NCBI GenBank assembly: GCA_024640985.1
Contig: JAHEDY010000020.1
Span: 1 to 34,483, forward strand
Reading direction: 5' to 3'
Source of the DNA: Gammaproteobacteria bacterium
GTDB lineage: Bacteria > Pseudomonadota > Gammaproteobacteria > Pseudomonadales > Litorivicinaceae
Length of the DNA: 34,483 bases
The position numbers and the translations under genes are program-made. The notes beneath the pieces are model-generated. The model saw only the letters and a list, made by a program, of their open reading frames with translations, was not told the origin of the DNA and did not search any database. Positions 26,550-34,483 of this stretch are shown in pieces (position 1 is the first letter of the stretch; each line of letters begins with the position of its first letter).

Positions 26550-26979
26550 TCCGTTTGATAGCCTGATCAACCGTTTGGCCCGCAGAGAGCACTCGCGGGT
26601 CGAATTGGATCGTAAACTTCAGACCGTACACCCCGAACTCTCTCAAGAGGAGCGTGTACAACTACTCGATCGGTTGGTTGAGCTCAATTTGCAATCCGAC
26701 ACACGGTTCGCGGAGATGCTGATTCGGTCTCGATTGCAACGCGGTCAAGGTCGTCGCCGAATTGAACAAGAGCTTGGGCAACACGCGATTGATGTTGGCG
26801 AAGTCGCTGAGCATTTTGATGAAGCTGATGTCAGCGAAAGTGAGCGTTGCTATGCTGCGCTTGAGAAGTGGGTGCGGAGTAAAAAAGATCCAAACCGAGA
26901 GAAAGCGTTCCGATTTTTAGCCTCACGTGGCTTTAATTTTTCGGATGCAACAGAAGCAGTCAACGCGATTTTCCGCTAG
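26539..26979 (+). CDS. recX: Regulatory protein RecX
   Basis: Modulates RecA filaments. From GTG 26539 the product has 146 residues, a usual RecX length. Blocks such as SLINRLARREHSRVELDRKL, RLVELNLQSDTRFAEMLIRS, RLQRGQGRRRIEQELGQ and REKAFRFLASRGFNFSDATEAV follow the three helical repeats of the family. The open frame extends back into mmsB, but those residues are shadow sequence. GTG is the only good start near the domain, with a weak GAGG 14 bases upstream, and it overlaps the mmsB stop region by 11 bases, suggesting translational coupling. In many gammaproteobacteria recX directly follows recA; here it does not, although its tie to alaS is kept. Confidence 0.88.
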   Translation: MANNPFDSLINRLARREHSRVELDRKLQTVHPELSQEERVQLLDRLVELNLQSDTRFAEMLIRSRLQRGQGRRRIEQELGQHAIDVGEVAEHFDEADVSESERCYAALEKWVRSKKDPNREKAFRFLASRGFNFSDATEAVNAIFR

Positions 26980-27017
26980 CATTGTTCCTCACTTGAATTC
27001 CAGATGTTTGAAAAACC

Positions 27018-29615
27018 ATGAAAAGCGCTGAAATCCGTTCGCAATTCCTTGAATATTTTCAGGAGAATGGCCACACCATCGTGTCGTCGAGCCCATTGAT
27101 TCCCGGTAACGATCCCACCTTGTTGTTTACCAATGCCGGGATGGTGCAATTTAAAGATGTATTTACCGGAGAAGAAACGCGTCCTTACCACCGAGCAACG
27201 ACCTCTCAGCGTTGCGTGAGAGCTGGCGGAAAACATAATGATTTGGAAAATGTGGGGTATACCGCGCGCCATCACACATTTTTTGAAATGCTTGGGAATT
27301 TCAGTTTTGGTGACTATTTCAAAGAGGATGCCATTCGGTTTGCCTGGGATTTTTTGACCAAACGGTTAGGCCTTCCAGAAGAGCGTCTTTGGGTGACAGT
27401 TCATCACTCGGATCAAGAGGCTGAAGACATCTGGATTCAGACCATTGGTGTGGATCCAAACCGGCTTTCCCGCTTGGGTGACAAAGACAATTTTTGGTCG
27501 ATGGGAGATACAGGCCCTTGCGGTCCGTGCAGCGAAATCTTCTACGATCATGGGCCGGATGTCCCTGGCGGTCCCCCCGGATCAGATGACGACGATCTGG
27601 ATCGCTATATTGAGATCTGGAATTTAGTCTTCATGCAGTTCGAGCAGTCAGCCGATGGAACTCGAACGCCACTTCCAAAGCCCTCTGTTGATACGGGAAT
27701 GGGTCTCGAACGCATCGCGGCTGTGATGCAGCATGTGCACTCCAACTACGAGATTGATTTATTCCAAGCGCTCTTGAAAGCTGCAGCAGAGGTCACGCAT
27801 ACGCAGGATTTAGAAGCGAAATCACTGCGGGTGATTGCTGATCATATCCGCAGTTGTTCCTTTTTGATTTGCGATGGTGTTTTGCCATCCAACGAGGGTC
27901 GTGGCTATGTCTTGCGGCGAATCATTCGTCGCGCCATTCGTCATGGCCATAAGCTGGGTTGCGATCAGCCGTTCTTTCACAAAATTGTGCACACGCTGGT
28001 GGCCGAGATGGGTGAAGCCTATGCAGAACTCCGTGACAACGAAGACCGTATTGTGGCTGCCCTCAAACAAGAAGAAGCGCAGTTTGCCAAAACGCTCGAT
28101 GCGGGCATGAAGGTCTTAGAAGATGCGGTGTCATCACTGACCTCCAAGACACTTCCGGGAGAGTTAATCTTCAGGCTGTACGACACCCATGGTTTTCCAG
28201 TGGACCTGACCAATGACATTGCGCGTGAGCGGGATCTGGAGCTGGACATCGTGGGTTTTGAGAAAGCCATGGATGAGCAGCGGGAAAAGTCGAGGCAGGG
28301 CTCGAGTTTTGCTGCAGAAGGCCAGGTCCGGTTTGATTTGGACGGATCAACCGAGTTTTTGGGGTACACCCACCTGGATGCGAGTGCGGTCGTTGTGGCA
28401 CTCGCCAAAGACGGTGAACAAGTGGATGCTTTAGCGGCTGGCGATTCAGGAATCGTGGTGCTGAACCAAACACCCTTCTATGCTGAAAGCGGTGGTCAAC
28501 AGGGTGACAGGGGTTCACTGATATCGGCCAACGGCTCGTATCAAGTGATGGGCACGAAAAAATTTGGTTCGCATTTCGGTCATGAAGGCAAGTTAGGGAT
28601 GGGCGAATTGAAAGTGGGTGATACCGTCAACGCTCGTGTCGAGGGACCACGGCGCCAAGCAACGGCACTCAATCATTCAGCGACCCATCTGCTGCATGCG
28701 GCTCTTCGAACCGTGCTTGGGGATCATGTGACGCAAAAGGGCTCACTGGTGACTCATGAGCGCACACGGTTTGATTTTTCGCATCCACAACCTGTGACTG
28801 CTGAAGAATTGGCCGCCATCGAAGCCATGGTGAACCGCGAGATTCGGCAGAACGAAGTCGTCGAAACGCGTGTCATGCCAATTGAGGAAGCAAAGGCTGC
28901 CGGAGCGATGGCACTCTTTGGGGAAAAATACGACGACGAAGTTCGTGTGTTATCGATGGGCGAGTTCTCAGTCGAGCTGTGCGGCGGAACGCACGTGGCA
29001 CGGACCGGCGATATTGGATTGTTCAAAATTTTGTCCGAGGGCGGTGTCGCCTCTGGCGTGCGCCGCATTGAGGCCGTGACCGGCGAAGGTGCATTGGAAC
29101 AGGTAGCGGCACTTGAGGCGACATTGGATCGGGCGGCAGCTCTCTTAAAAACCGGCGCAGACTCGATTGTCTCGAAAATTGAGCAGATGACTGAACGGTT
29201 AAAAGTCGCCGAGCGAGAAGCTGACGCACTGAAGATGAAGCTTGCGACACAAGCCGGTGGGGATTTACTAGATGATGTCATCGATGTCTGCGGTGTTCAA
29301 TGCTTGGTAGCGAGCTTGGATGGGCAAGATCCGAAGACACTCAGGGACACGTTGGATCGAGTGAAAAATCGGTTGTCTCAGGGGGTTGTGGTGCTGGCAA
29401 CCGTGCGTGACGAGAAGGTCAATTTGATTGCAGGCGTGACGGATAATTTGACCGACCGAGTGAAAGCCGGCGATCTGATTGGATTTGTTGCTTCGCAAGT
29501 GGGTGGCCGCGGGGGTGGTCGTGCAGATATGGCGCAAGCCGGTGGTACGGAGCCCGCATCATTGCCAGATGCCATGAAATCCGTGGCTGCATGGCTTGAA
29601 GAGCAATTGAGTTAG
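27018..29615 (+). CDS. alaS: Alanyl-tRNA synthetase
   Basis: Charges tRNA(Ala) and edits mischarged Ser/Gly. The 865 residues contain the class II catalytic core ([54 protein letters not shown]), the [10 protein letters not shown] motif 3 region, the editing-domain zinc site HSATH (His553, His557) with CGGTH (Cys655, His659) and the C-Ala domain ending [21 protein letters not shown]. Length is normal (E. coli 876). It begins 38 bases after recX with no strong ribosome binding site, and it lies upstream of lysC, an arrangement shared with Pseudomonas. Confidence 0.98.
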   Translation: MKSAEIRSQFLEYFQENGHTIVSSSPLIPGNDPTLLFTNAGMVQFKDVFTGEETRPYHRATTSQRCVRAGGKHNDLENVGYTARHHTFFEMLGNFSFGDYFKEDAIRFAWDFLTKRLGLPEERLWVTVHHSDQEAEDIWIQTIGVDPNRLSRLGDKDNFWSMGDTGPCGPCSEIFYDHGPDVPGGPPGSDDDDLDRYIEIWNLVFMQFEQSADGTRTPLPKPSVDTGMGLERIAAVMQHVHSNYEIDLFQALLKAAAEVTHTQDLEAKSLRVIADHIRSCSFLICDGVLPSNEGRGYVLRRIIRRAIRHGHKLGCDQPFFHKIVHTLVAEMGEAYAELRDNEDRIVAALKQEEAQFAKTLDAGMKVLEDAVSSLTSKTLPGELIFRLYDTHGFPVDLTNDIARERDLELDIVGFEKAMDEQREKSRQGSSFAAEGQVRFDLDGSTEFLGYTHLDASAVVVALAKDGEQVDALAAGDSGIVVLNQTPFYAESGGQQGDRGSLISANGSYQVMGTKKFGSHFGHEGKLGMGELKVGDTVNARVEGPRRQATALNHSATHLLHAALRTVLGDHVTQKGSLVTHERTRFDFSHPQPVTAEELAAIEAMVNREIRQNEVVETRVMPIEEAKAAGAMALFGEKYDDEVRVLSMGEFSVELCGGTHVARTGDIGLFKILSEGGVASGVRRIEAVTGEGALEQVAALEATLDRAAALLKTGADSIVSKIEQMTERLKVAEREADALKMKLATQAGGDLLDDVIDVCGVQCLVASLDGQDPKTLRDTLDRVKNRLSQGVVVLATVRDEKVNLIAGVTDNLTDRVKAGDLIGFVASQVGGRGGGRADMAQAGGTEPASLPDAMKSVAAWLEEQLS

Positions 29616-29623
29616 GAAGTTCA

Positions 29624-30853
29624 ATGGCATTAATCGTCCAAAAATATGGCGGTACCAGTGTCGGTACGGTCGAGCGCATCCAAGGGGTTGCCAACAAAGT
29701 TAAAGGGTTCAGAGATCAAGGACACGATGTGGTCGTCGTAGTCTCTGCCATGAGTGGTGAAACCAATCGTTTGATTGGCATGGCCAATGAAATCAGTCAC
29801 CGTCCTGTGCCTCGAGAGATGGATGTCCTCGTTTCAACCGGTGAGCAGGTCACCATTGCTCTCTTGGCGATGGCGTTAAGCGAATTGAACTGCCCAGCGA
29901 AGAGCTATACCGGTGGCCAAGTTCGAATCCATACCGATAGTTCTCACACCAAAGCCCGTATCCAAGCGATTGATGATGCGAAGATGCGTTCTGATTTGTC
30001 GGCTGGCCGTGTCGTCATTGTCGCTGGATTTCAAGGAATGGATGAGCAGGACAACATTACGACGCTCGGTCGTGGTGGATCAGACACCACTGCGGTTGCC
30101 TTGGCGGCAGCGTTAAAAGCTGATGAATGTCAGATTTACACCGATGTGGATGGTGTGTACACCACCGATCCACGGGTGGTTGCTTCTGCGCGTCGGTTGT
30201 CAAAAATTACTTTTGAAGAGATGCTTGAAATGGCATCTCTCGGGTCGAAAGTCTTGCAAATTCGGTCGGTGGAATTTGCCGGCAAATACAATGTGCCACT
30301 GCGTGTGCTCTCGACCTTTGAAGAGGGCCCAGGCACCTTGATTACTACTGAGGAGTTAGATTCCATGGAACAACCCGTCATTTCCGGTATTGCGTTTAAT
30401 CGTGATGAGGCCAAGCTCACGCTGCTTGGCGTGCCAGATGTTCCTGGTGTTGCCGCCAAAATTTTAGCGCCGATCGGTGCGAAAAATATCGAGGTGGACA
30501 TGATCGTGCAGAACGTCGGCGCAGATCAGACCACTGACTTTACCTTTACCGTCCATCGCAATGATGTTGATGCCGCCTTTGATGTGCTTGAAGCGGTTTC
30601 CCAAGAACTTGGTGCCCGTGAAGTCCGAAAAGATGCCAAGATCTGTAAAGTCTCAGTCGTCGGGGTTGGGATGCGCTCTCATGCAGGGGTTGCGAGCCAG
30701 ATGTTTGAAACCTTGGCTGCGGAAGGCATCAATATTCAGATGATCTCAACATCAGAAATTAAGATTTCTGTGGTGGTCGATGAGAAGTATCTCGAACTTG
30801 CGGTTCGAGCTCTTCATCAGGCGTTTGATTTGGCTCTTGAGGATGCCAGTTAA
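29624..30853 (+). CDS. lysC: Aspartate kinase (alpha subunit)
   Basis: First step of the lysine/threonine/methionine family: phosphorylates aspartate. The 409-residue form has the kinase domain (VQKYGGTSVGTVERI at the start, GFQGMDEQDNITTLGRGGSDTTAVALAAAL, EDECQ-like YTDVDGVYTTDPR) and two ACT domains (about 265-409) that bind lysine and/or threonine for feedback inhibition; length is that of single-function, inhibitor-controlled aspartokinases in Pseudomonas and Bacillus. GGAAG lies before the ATG, eight bases after the alaS stop. An internal strong start inside the gene (next entry) would give a beta subunit. In many relatives csrA follows lysC; here tcdA follows. Confidence 0.97.
   Translation: MALIVQKYGGTSVGTVERIQGVANKVKGFRDQGHDVVVVVSAMSGETNRLIGMANEISHRPVPREMDVLVSTGEQVTIALLAMALSELNCPAKSYTGGQVRIHTDSSHTKARIQAIDDAKMRSDLSAGRVVIVAGFQGMDEQDNITTLGRGGSDTTAVALAAALKADECQIYTDVDGVYTTDPRVVASARRLSKITFEEMLEMASLGSKVLQIRSVEFAGKYNVPLRVLSTFEEGPGTLITTEELDSMEQPVISGIAFNRDEAKLTLLGVPDVPGVAAKILAPIGAKNIEVDMIVQNVGADQTTDFTFTVHRNDVDAAFDVLEAVSQELGAREVRKDAKICKVSVVGVGMRSHAGVASQMFETLAAEGINIQMISTSEIKISVVVDEKYLELAVRALHQAFDLALEDAS
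30365..30853 (+). CDS. Probable aspartokinase beta subunit from an internal lysC start
   Basis: In frame with lysC, ATG 30365 (codon 248) is preceded by AGGAG at 30351-30355 with a nine-base gap, an unusually strong ribosome binding site inside a gene. It would yield a 162-residue protein that starts MEQPVISGIAFNRDEAKLTL and contains only the ACT regulatory domains. Internal starts of this kind make the beta subunit of alpha2-beta2 aspartokinases in Bacillus subtilis and Corynebacterium glutamicum, where the beta product is of similar size. Expression here is inferred, not shown. Confidence 0.55.
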   Translation: MEQPVISGIAFNRDEAKLTLLGVPDVPGVAAKILAPIGAKNIEVDMIVQNVGADQTTDFTFTVHRNDVDAAFDVLEAVSQELGAREVRKDAKICKVSVVGVGMRSHAGVASQMFETLAAEGINIQMISTSEIKISVVVDEKYLELAVRALHQAFDLALEDAS

Positions 30854-31631
30854 CACTCCCGATGCGTTCCAAGGGATTGATCGCCTTTATGGTGATCATG
30901 CCTATCAAAGGCTCTCCAAGAAACGAGTCTATGTGGTTGGAATCGGTGGCGTTGGGTCTTGGGTCGTTGAAAGTCTGGCTCGATCAGGCCTCGGTGAGAT
31001 TCGCCTGGCAGATCTTGATGATCTCTGCGTGACCAATACCAACCGCCAAATCCATGCGCTGAGAACGACCATTGGCCAGTCCAAAATTGAAGTGATGGCG
31101 TCCAGATGTCGCGAAATCAATCCGGAGATCCAAGTCAGGTGCGATCACGCATTTGTGACCGATCAGACAGTTGAAGCACTGATCACCCCTGATTTGGATT
31201 TGGTGATTGATTGTGGTGACAATCAGATGGCGAAGTCAGCGCTGATTGCACACTGTCGGCGAATCCAGATCCCCATCATTACGATTGGTGCTGCCGGTGG
31301 GCGGATTGATCCCTCTAAAGTCCGGGTTCGCGATCTGGCGAAAACGGAAGGCGATGCATTGTTGGCCTCGGTCAGACAAACATTGAGGAACCGCTACGGA
31401 TTCTCTCGAACTCCGACTAAACGCTTTTCAGTCAGCGCTGTTTACTCCGACGAGCAAACTCGATATCGCCAGGCTGATGGCTCGATCGGACAACAAAAAC
31501 CCGGATCGGGTGCCTCCCGCCTCGATTGCGCCGGAAGTCTGGGTGCCGCCACGCATATCACTGCAGTCTTCGCGTTTCATGCGACGGCCAAGGCGATTGA
31601 GCGACTCCTTAGTTCACCACCTCAATCGTGA
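30843..31631 (+). CDS. tcdA: tRNA threonylcarbamoyladenosine dehydratase
   Basis: ATP-dependent cyclisation of t6A37 to ct6A37 in tRNAs decoding ANN codons. The 262-residue product is a ThiF/E1-like enzyme: RVYVVGIGGVGSWVVESLARSG is the nucleotide-binding loop, DLDDLCVTNTNRQIHAL the E1 signature, IGAAGGRIDPSKVRVRDLAKT the middle, and SRLDCAGSLGAATHITAVFAFHA the C-terminal block with the conserved Cys. These match E. coli TcdA (CsdL) end to end. The ATG at 30843 overlaps the lysC stop by 11 bases. The 3' end overlaps the convergent DUF4198 gene by 23 bases. Confidence 0.94.
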   Translation: MPVNTPDAFQGIDRLYGDHAYQRLSKKRVYVVGIGGVGSWVVESLARSGLGEIRLADLDDLCVTNTNRQIHALRTTIGQSKIEVMASRCREINPEIQVRCDHAFVTDQTVEALITPDLDLVIDCGDNQMAKSALIAHCRRIQIPIITIGAAGGRIDPSKVRVRDLAKTEGDALLASVRQTLRNRYGFSRTPTKRFSVSAVYSDEQTRYRQADGSIGQQKPGSGASRLDCAGSLGAATHITAVFAFHATAKAIERLLSSPPQS

Positions 31632-32400
31632 GCGAGGGCCAGTGGCTGATCCAATCATAGTTAGGATCTGTATCAGGCCGAATCACCACACCACTTAACA
31701 GATACCGATCGGCGGTCGGAAGATTCAGGTTCACTTGACCATCTTGGTCTGTATAGGCTTCTGCGACGACTTGGCGGTCGCTGTGTCGGAAGGCTTTGAC
31801 AAGAACGCCTTCCAAGGGTTTTTGTTGCTCAAAGAGTGTGACTTGATAAGTCCTGGTGTGTAGTTGACTCCAACTGCCGTTTAAGACCAATTCAAATGGC
31901 ATTTCACCAGTCAGTGTATCTTCAACTCGCGCACCTCCAACTTGAATCAGGCTTTTGGCGCATCGAACATAACGTTCGGTGACAGGCACAGTTTTGGGGA
32001 GATCTGCATGTTGATTCAATTGTTGTTCTAGACCATCGAGCGCAATGTAGTTGGCCCAACGCTCATCACCATCACCAAACCGAATCGAAAACGGAGTGGT
32101 TTGATGAATTAGTTGATTTAACCCTTCACTGACTTGAGCGCGAGCGGCAGGTCGAGAATCACCCAGTAATCCAGTGATCGATTGCTTTGTCTGGTTGATC
32201 AGAACAAAGTTCGCGGTCTCTTCCGGTAGATAGGGTTGCGCACTGCCGCGGAAGGTCTCGCCGACTTTGAGAGTGATATCAATGGTTTGGTTTACGCCTG
32301 TGTAGTGATCCGAGGGTTCGAGCCAAAATTCGTGCGCTTGGATTTGTGTACTGGTGACCAGAAGTCCGATGGAGAATGTTAGGCTGTGATGTAATGTCAT
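31609..32400 (-). CDS. DUF4198 exported protein, probably metal-related
   Basis: A 263-residue exported protein. ATG 32400 has GAGG five bases upstream and opens a signal peptide MTLHHSLTFSIGLLVTSTQIQA, with predicted cleavage before HEFWLEPSDHY. An HEFWLEP start to the mature protein, a beta-rich middle and a late TYQVTLFEQQKPLEGVLVKA ... TDQDGQVNLNLP carboxypeptidase-regulatory-like repeat are typical of DUF4198 (PF10670), a family found near nickel, cobalt or copper transport genes (NikK-like). The mature N-terminal histidine could bind metal. It is divergent from the HupE/UreJ-type gene, 30 bases apart, suggesting a shared control region. Its precise role is unknown. Confidence 0.82.
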   Translation of the reverse strand: MTLHHSLTFSIGLLVTSTQIQAHEFWLEPSDHYTGVNQTIDITLKVGETFRGSAQPYLPEETANFVLINQTKQSITGLLGDSRPAARAQVSEGLNQLIHQTTPFSIRFGDGDERWANYIALDGLEQQLNQHADLPKTVPVTERYVRCAKSLIQVGGARVEDTLTGEMPFELVLNGSWSQLHTRTYQVTLFEQQKPLEGVLVKAFRHSDRQVVAEAYTDQDGQVNLNLPTADRYLLSGVVIRPDTDPNYDWISHWPSLTIEVVN

Positions 32401-32430
32401 TCTGACCTCTAGTGATTGAGAAACCAAGTC

Positions 32431-33543
32431 ATGAAAAGTTTGTTGCTGGCTCTACTGTTAGCGATTTCCAGTCAGCTCGCAAGTGCTCACGAGATGCGTC
32501 CGTCGATTGCATCCTTATCGGTGGATTCGCAGGGTATTCTGACGCTCGATTTAGTCACTAATCTGGAGGCTTGGCTTGCCGAGGTCAATCCATCGCTGTC
32601 AGATACCAACGATTCACCAAATGCTGAACAATACGATCGATACCGACAGTTAGATTCTGATGCACTGACTGCACTCGCTGATGATGCCAGTCGCGACTTA
32701 GCGGATGCGATCCATATTCGGTCTGGCCAAAAGACGGTTGCCATGACCTTGTCGGGTGTCGAGGTATTGCCTGTTGATGATCCTGAGTTGCCGAGGGATA
32801 CCAAGCTTCAATTCGTCGGCGGTCTCCCAGATGGTGCCGATCACCTGGTGTATCGCGTTGATGATCGCTTTCCAAATACCGCAGTGCGGTTGTTTCTGAC
32901 CAATGCTGATCCGCGAGTGCAATTCGTCAAAACAGGTGCGTCATCGGATCCTTTGTCGCTTGATCAGCATGTCGAGCGGTCGGTCCTTGGGTTGATCGAT
33001 GAGTACATCCAACTTGGGTTCACCCACATCATCCCTCGGGGCCTTGACCACATTATTTTTATTCTCGGATTAACTCTGATCTCCAAGCGATTCATCGATC
33101 TGGTGATTCAGGTCACAGCTTTTACCGTCGCTCACTCGGTCACGCTTGCGATGGGTCTCTATGGTGTGTTGAATTTACCGGCGTCGATCGTTGAGCCCTT
33201 AATTGCCGCTTCCATTGTGTATGTGGCGATCGAGAATATCTGGCATCACCGAGTCAATACCTCCCGCACGGTCATCGTGTTTGCGTTTGGATTGCTCCAT
33301 GGGCTTGGTTTTGCAGGTGTTCTGACCGAACTTGGCTTACCAGAGCGAGATTTTGTGATTGGTTTGTTGTCATTCAACGGGGGAGTTGAGCTAGGCCAGC
33401 TTGCGGTGATACTCATTGCGTATTTCTCAGTGGGGATCTGGGTTCTTCGTTATTCTTGGTATCAGAGCCGGATTGCAACGCCATTGTCTGCTGTCATTGG
33501 CCTGATCGGGCTTTATTGGTTTTTTGAGCGCGTGGTGGCTTGA
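32431..33543 (+). CDS. HupE/UreJ-type membrane protein with periplasmic N-terminal domain
   Basis: A 370-residue protein. ATG 32431 gives a signal peptide MKSLLLALLLAISSQLASA, cleaved before HEMRPS; an in-frame TTG at 32416 is less likely. A periplasmic domain (about 20-190) rich in Asp is followed by about six membrane helices (about 190-370) with GFTHIIPRGLDHIIFILGL, AHSVTLAMGLYGVL, VEPLIAASIVYVAIENIWHH and FAFGLLHGLGFAGVL, the His-bearing motifs of HupE_UreJ_2 (PF13795). HupE/UreJ proteins move nickel or are linked to hydrogenase and urease, but this subfamily occurs without them; no such enzyme is in view. The stop overlaps the cation-efflux gene start by one base (TGATG). Confidence 0.85.
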   Translation: MKSLLLALLLAISSQLASAHEMRPSIASLSVDSQGILTLDLVTNLEAWLAEVNPSLSDTNDSPNAEQYDRYRQLDSDALTALADDASRDLADAIHIRSGQKTVAMTLSGVEVLPVDDPELPRDTKLQFVGGLPDGADHLVYRVDDRFPNTAVRLFLTNADPRVQFVKTGASSDPLSLDQHVERSVLGLIDEYIQLGFTHIIPRGLDHIIFILGLTLISKRFIDLVIQVTAFTVAHSVTLAMGLYGVLNLPASIVEPLIAASIVYVAIENIWHHRVNTSRTVIVFAFGLLHGLGFAGVLTELGLPERDFVIGLLSFNGGVELGQLAVILIAYFSVGIWVLRYSWYQSRIATPLSAVIGLIGLYWFFERVVA

Positions 33544-34483
33544 TGTCAGTTGAATCGAAAACAAATTCGCAGGTGATGACTCGTGTCACGATCATTGGGG
33601 CGGTGGTCGATGGATTGCTTGGTCTGTTTAAGATCGGTGTTGGTTTTGTCAGTCAGAGTCACGCATTAGTGGCTGATGGTGTGCACTCGCTGTCAGATCT
33701 TGGGACCGATGTTTTGGTGATTTTGGCGGCCAAGTGGAGCAATGAAGAGCCCGACGCGAATCATCCCTACGGTCACGACCGTATTGAAACGTTGGCGACG
33801 TTAATTTTAGGCAGTGTGTTGCTAGCGGTTGCTGGGGGAATTTTTTATGACAGCTTGCAGCGGTTTTTTGATCCATCAGTAGCGATTGAGTTGGGGATCG
33901 CCGCCTTCGCCGTCACCGTGGCTTCGATTGTGTCCAAAGAAGCCATTTATCGATACACGCGGCATTATGCGCAGTTATTGAATTCAAAACTATTAATGGC
34001 GAATGCATGGCATTCACGAACTGACGCACTGTCCTCGATTGCTGTGTTGGTGGGATTAATTGGGGTGAGCTTCGATCTGATTTGGCTCGATGCGCTGGCA
34101 GCGCTAGTCGTTGCTGTCTTCATTGCCAAGATTGCTCTCACATTGCTCTGGGATGCGATGCAAGAGTTGATCGATACGGCTTTACCTGAAGAGCAGGTGG
34201 CGGCGATTCGGGCCGTCGCGCTTGCCGTGCCTGGGTTGCGCGATGTGCATCACATTCGAACTCGCACCATGGCTGGAAAGACATTGATGGATCTGCATTT
34301 ACAGGTGGATCCTCGGGTCTCTGTGTCTGAGGGTCATGAGATCGGATGCTGGGTCGCGGCCTCGATCCGTGCGCAATTTAAAGAGATCACAGATATTACC
34401 TTTCATATTGATCCGGAGGACGATGCAGAAATGGATCAAGAAGGTCCCACATCGCTTCGCCCACTCAGAAGAGAGGTCCTCGA
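33543..34483 (+). CDS. Cation diffusion facilitator (CDF) metal transporter, 3' end outside window
   Basis: Starts ATG 33543 and stays open to the right edge (313 codons). Begins MSVESKTNSQVMTRVTIIGA; then SHALVADGVHSLSDLGTDVL, HPYGHDRIETLATLILG, and LLMANAWHSRTDALSSIAVL give the CDF transport site with His48, Asp52, His157 and Asp161 (HxxxD / HxxxD, the arrangement common in zinc-type members, unlike the DxxxD of FieF/YiiP). Several membrane helices follow, then the cytoplasmic C-terminal domain (VHHIRTRTMAGKTLMDLHLQVDP). It exports divalent metal by proton exchange; the ion is not certain. Coupled by a one-base overlap to the HupE/UreJ-type gene, so the two are likely to handle the same metal. 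Confidence 0.93.
   Translation, partial: MSVESKTNSQVMTRVTIIGAVVDGLLGLFKIGVGFVSQSHALVADGVHSLSDLGTDVLVILAAKWSNEEPDANHPYGHDRIETLATLILGSVLLAVAGGIFYDSLQRFFDPSVAIELGIAAFAVTVASIVSKEAIYRYTRHYAQLLNSKLLMANAWHSRTDALSSIAVLVGLIGVSFDLIWLDALAALVVAVFIAKIALTLLWDAMQELIDTALPEEQVAAIRAVALAVPGLRDVHHIRTRTMAGKTLMDLHLQVDPRVSVSEGHEIGCWVAASIRAQFKEITDITFHIDPEDDAEMDQEGPTSLRPLRREVL

Noticed and set aside
28754-29281. A 175-codon antisense open frame inside alaS, and a 129-codon one at 28019-28408
   Set aside because: Ser/Ala/Arg-rich composition typical of a shadow frame of a conserved coding sequence; no ribosome binding site or homology.
1-34483. tRNA genes, insertion sequences, CRISPR arrays, prophage or attachment sites
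   Set aside because: Nothing with cloverleaf-like or repeat-spacer structure, no transposase or integrase frame, and coding density leaves no room for them.

Overview
This is a gene-dense, wholly chromosomal-looking stretch of a gammaproteobacterium. That assignment rests on gene neighbourhoods (purM-purN-DUF3108 divergent from DUF2066-hda; mfd-csiV; recX-alaS-lysC) and on CsiV, Hda, PdxB and TcdA of gammaproteobacterial type. GC content looks close to 50 % throughout by eye, with no abrupt change. I see no tRNA, rRNA, transposase, phage gene or CRISPR array, and no gene-free gap over about 95 bases. The carbon metabolism (glycolate oxidation, valine catabolism) would fit a free-living aerobic heterotroph, but the genus cannot be named from this window.

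Layout. (1) 1-3358, minus: a purine operon purM-purN-DUF3108 followed by a FemAB-like/GNAT gene that runs off the left edge. (2) 3435-7082, plus: DUF2066 exported protein, hda, recA (preceded by a perfect inverted repeat that looks like a LexA box) and a TauE/SafE permease. (3) 7161-10878, plus: glcDEF glycolate oxidase with one-base overlaps. (4) 10868-14089: a zinc-free MDR oxidoreductase (minus), an L,D-transpeptidase-fold protein and an MscS channel (plus), then csiV (minus), whose tail is antisense to the MscS tail. (5) 14086-19006: mfd (minus) divergent from pdxB (plus), then an unrecognised 83-residue protein with its own apparent promoter. (6) 19014-24465, minus: metH-metF and an ArsR-methyltransferase fusion resembling the SAH-responsive regulator SahR. 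(7) 24513-31631, plus: HIBYL-CoA hydrolase-like, 3-hydroxyisobutyrate dehydrogenase-like, recX, alaS, lysC, tcdA. (8) 31609-34483: DUF4198 protein (minus) divergent from a HupE/UreJ-type membrane protein and a cation-diffusion facilitator (plus, cut by the right edge), probably a metal-handling locus.

How it works together. The clearest regulatory unit is the methionine-cycle operon: the proposed operator (24479-24498) lies inside the spacer of the operon's own candidate promoter and also just downstream of a perfect -10 for the divergent valine/recX operon. lysC carries a strong internal ribosome binding site and ATG that would yield a separate ACT-domain beta subunit. recA and recX, often adjacent in this class, are 20 kb apart here; recX overlaps the end of a dehydrogenase gene. 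I found no single unmistakably new system. The best leads are the variant LexA-like site, the methionine operator/leaderless promoter, the internal lysC start, the antisense MscS/csiV overlap and the two divergent exported proteins that both appear to mature to an N-terminal histidine.
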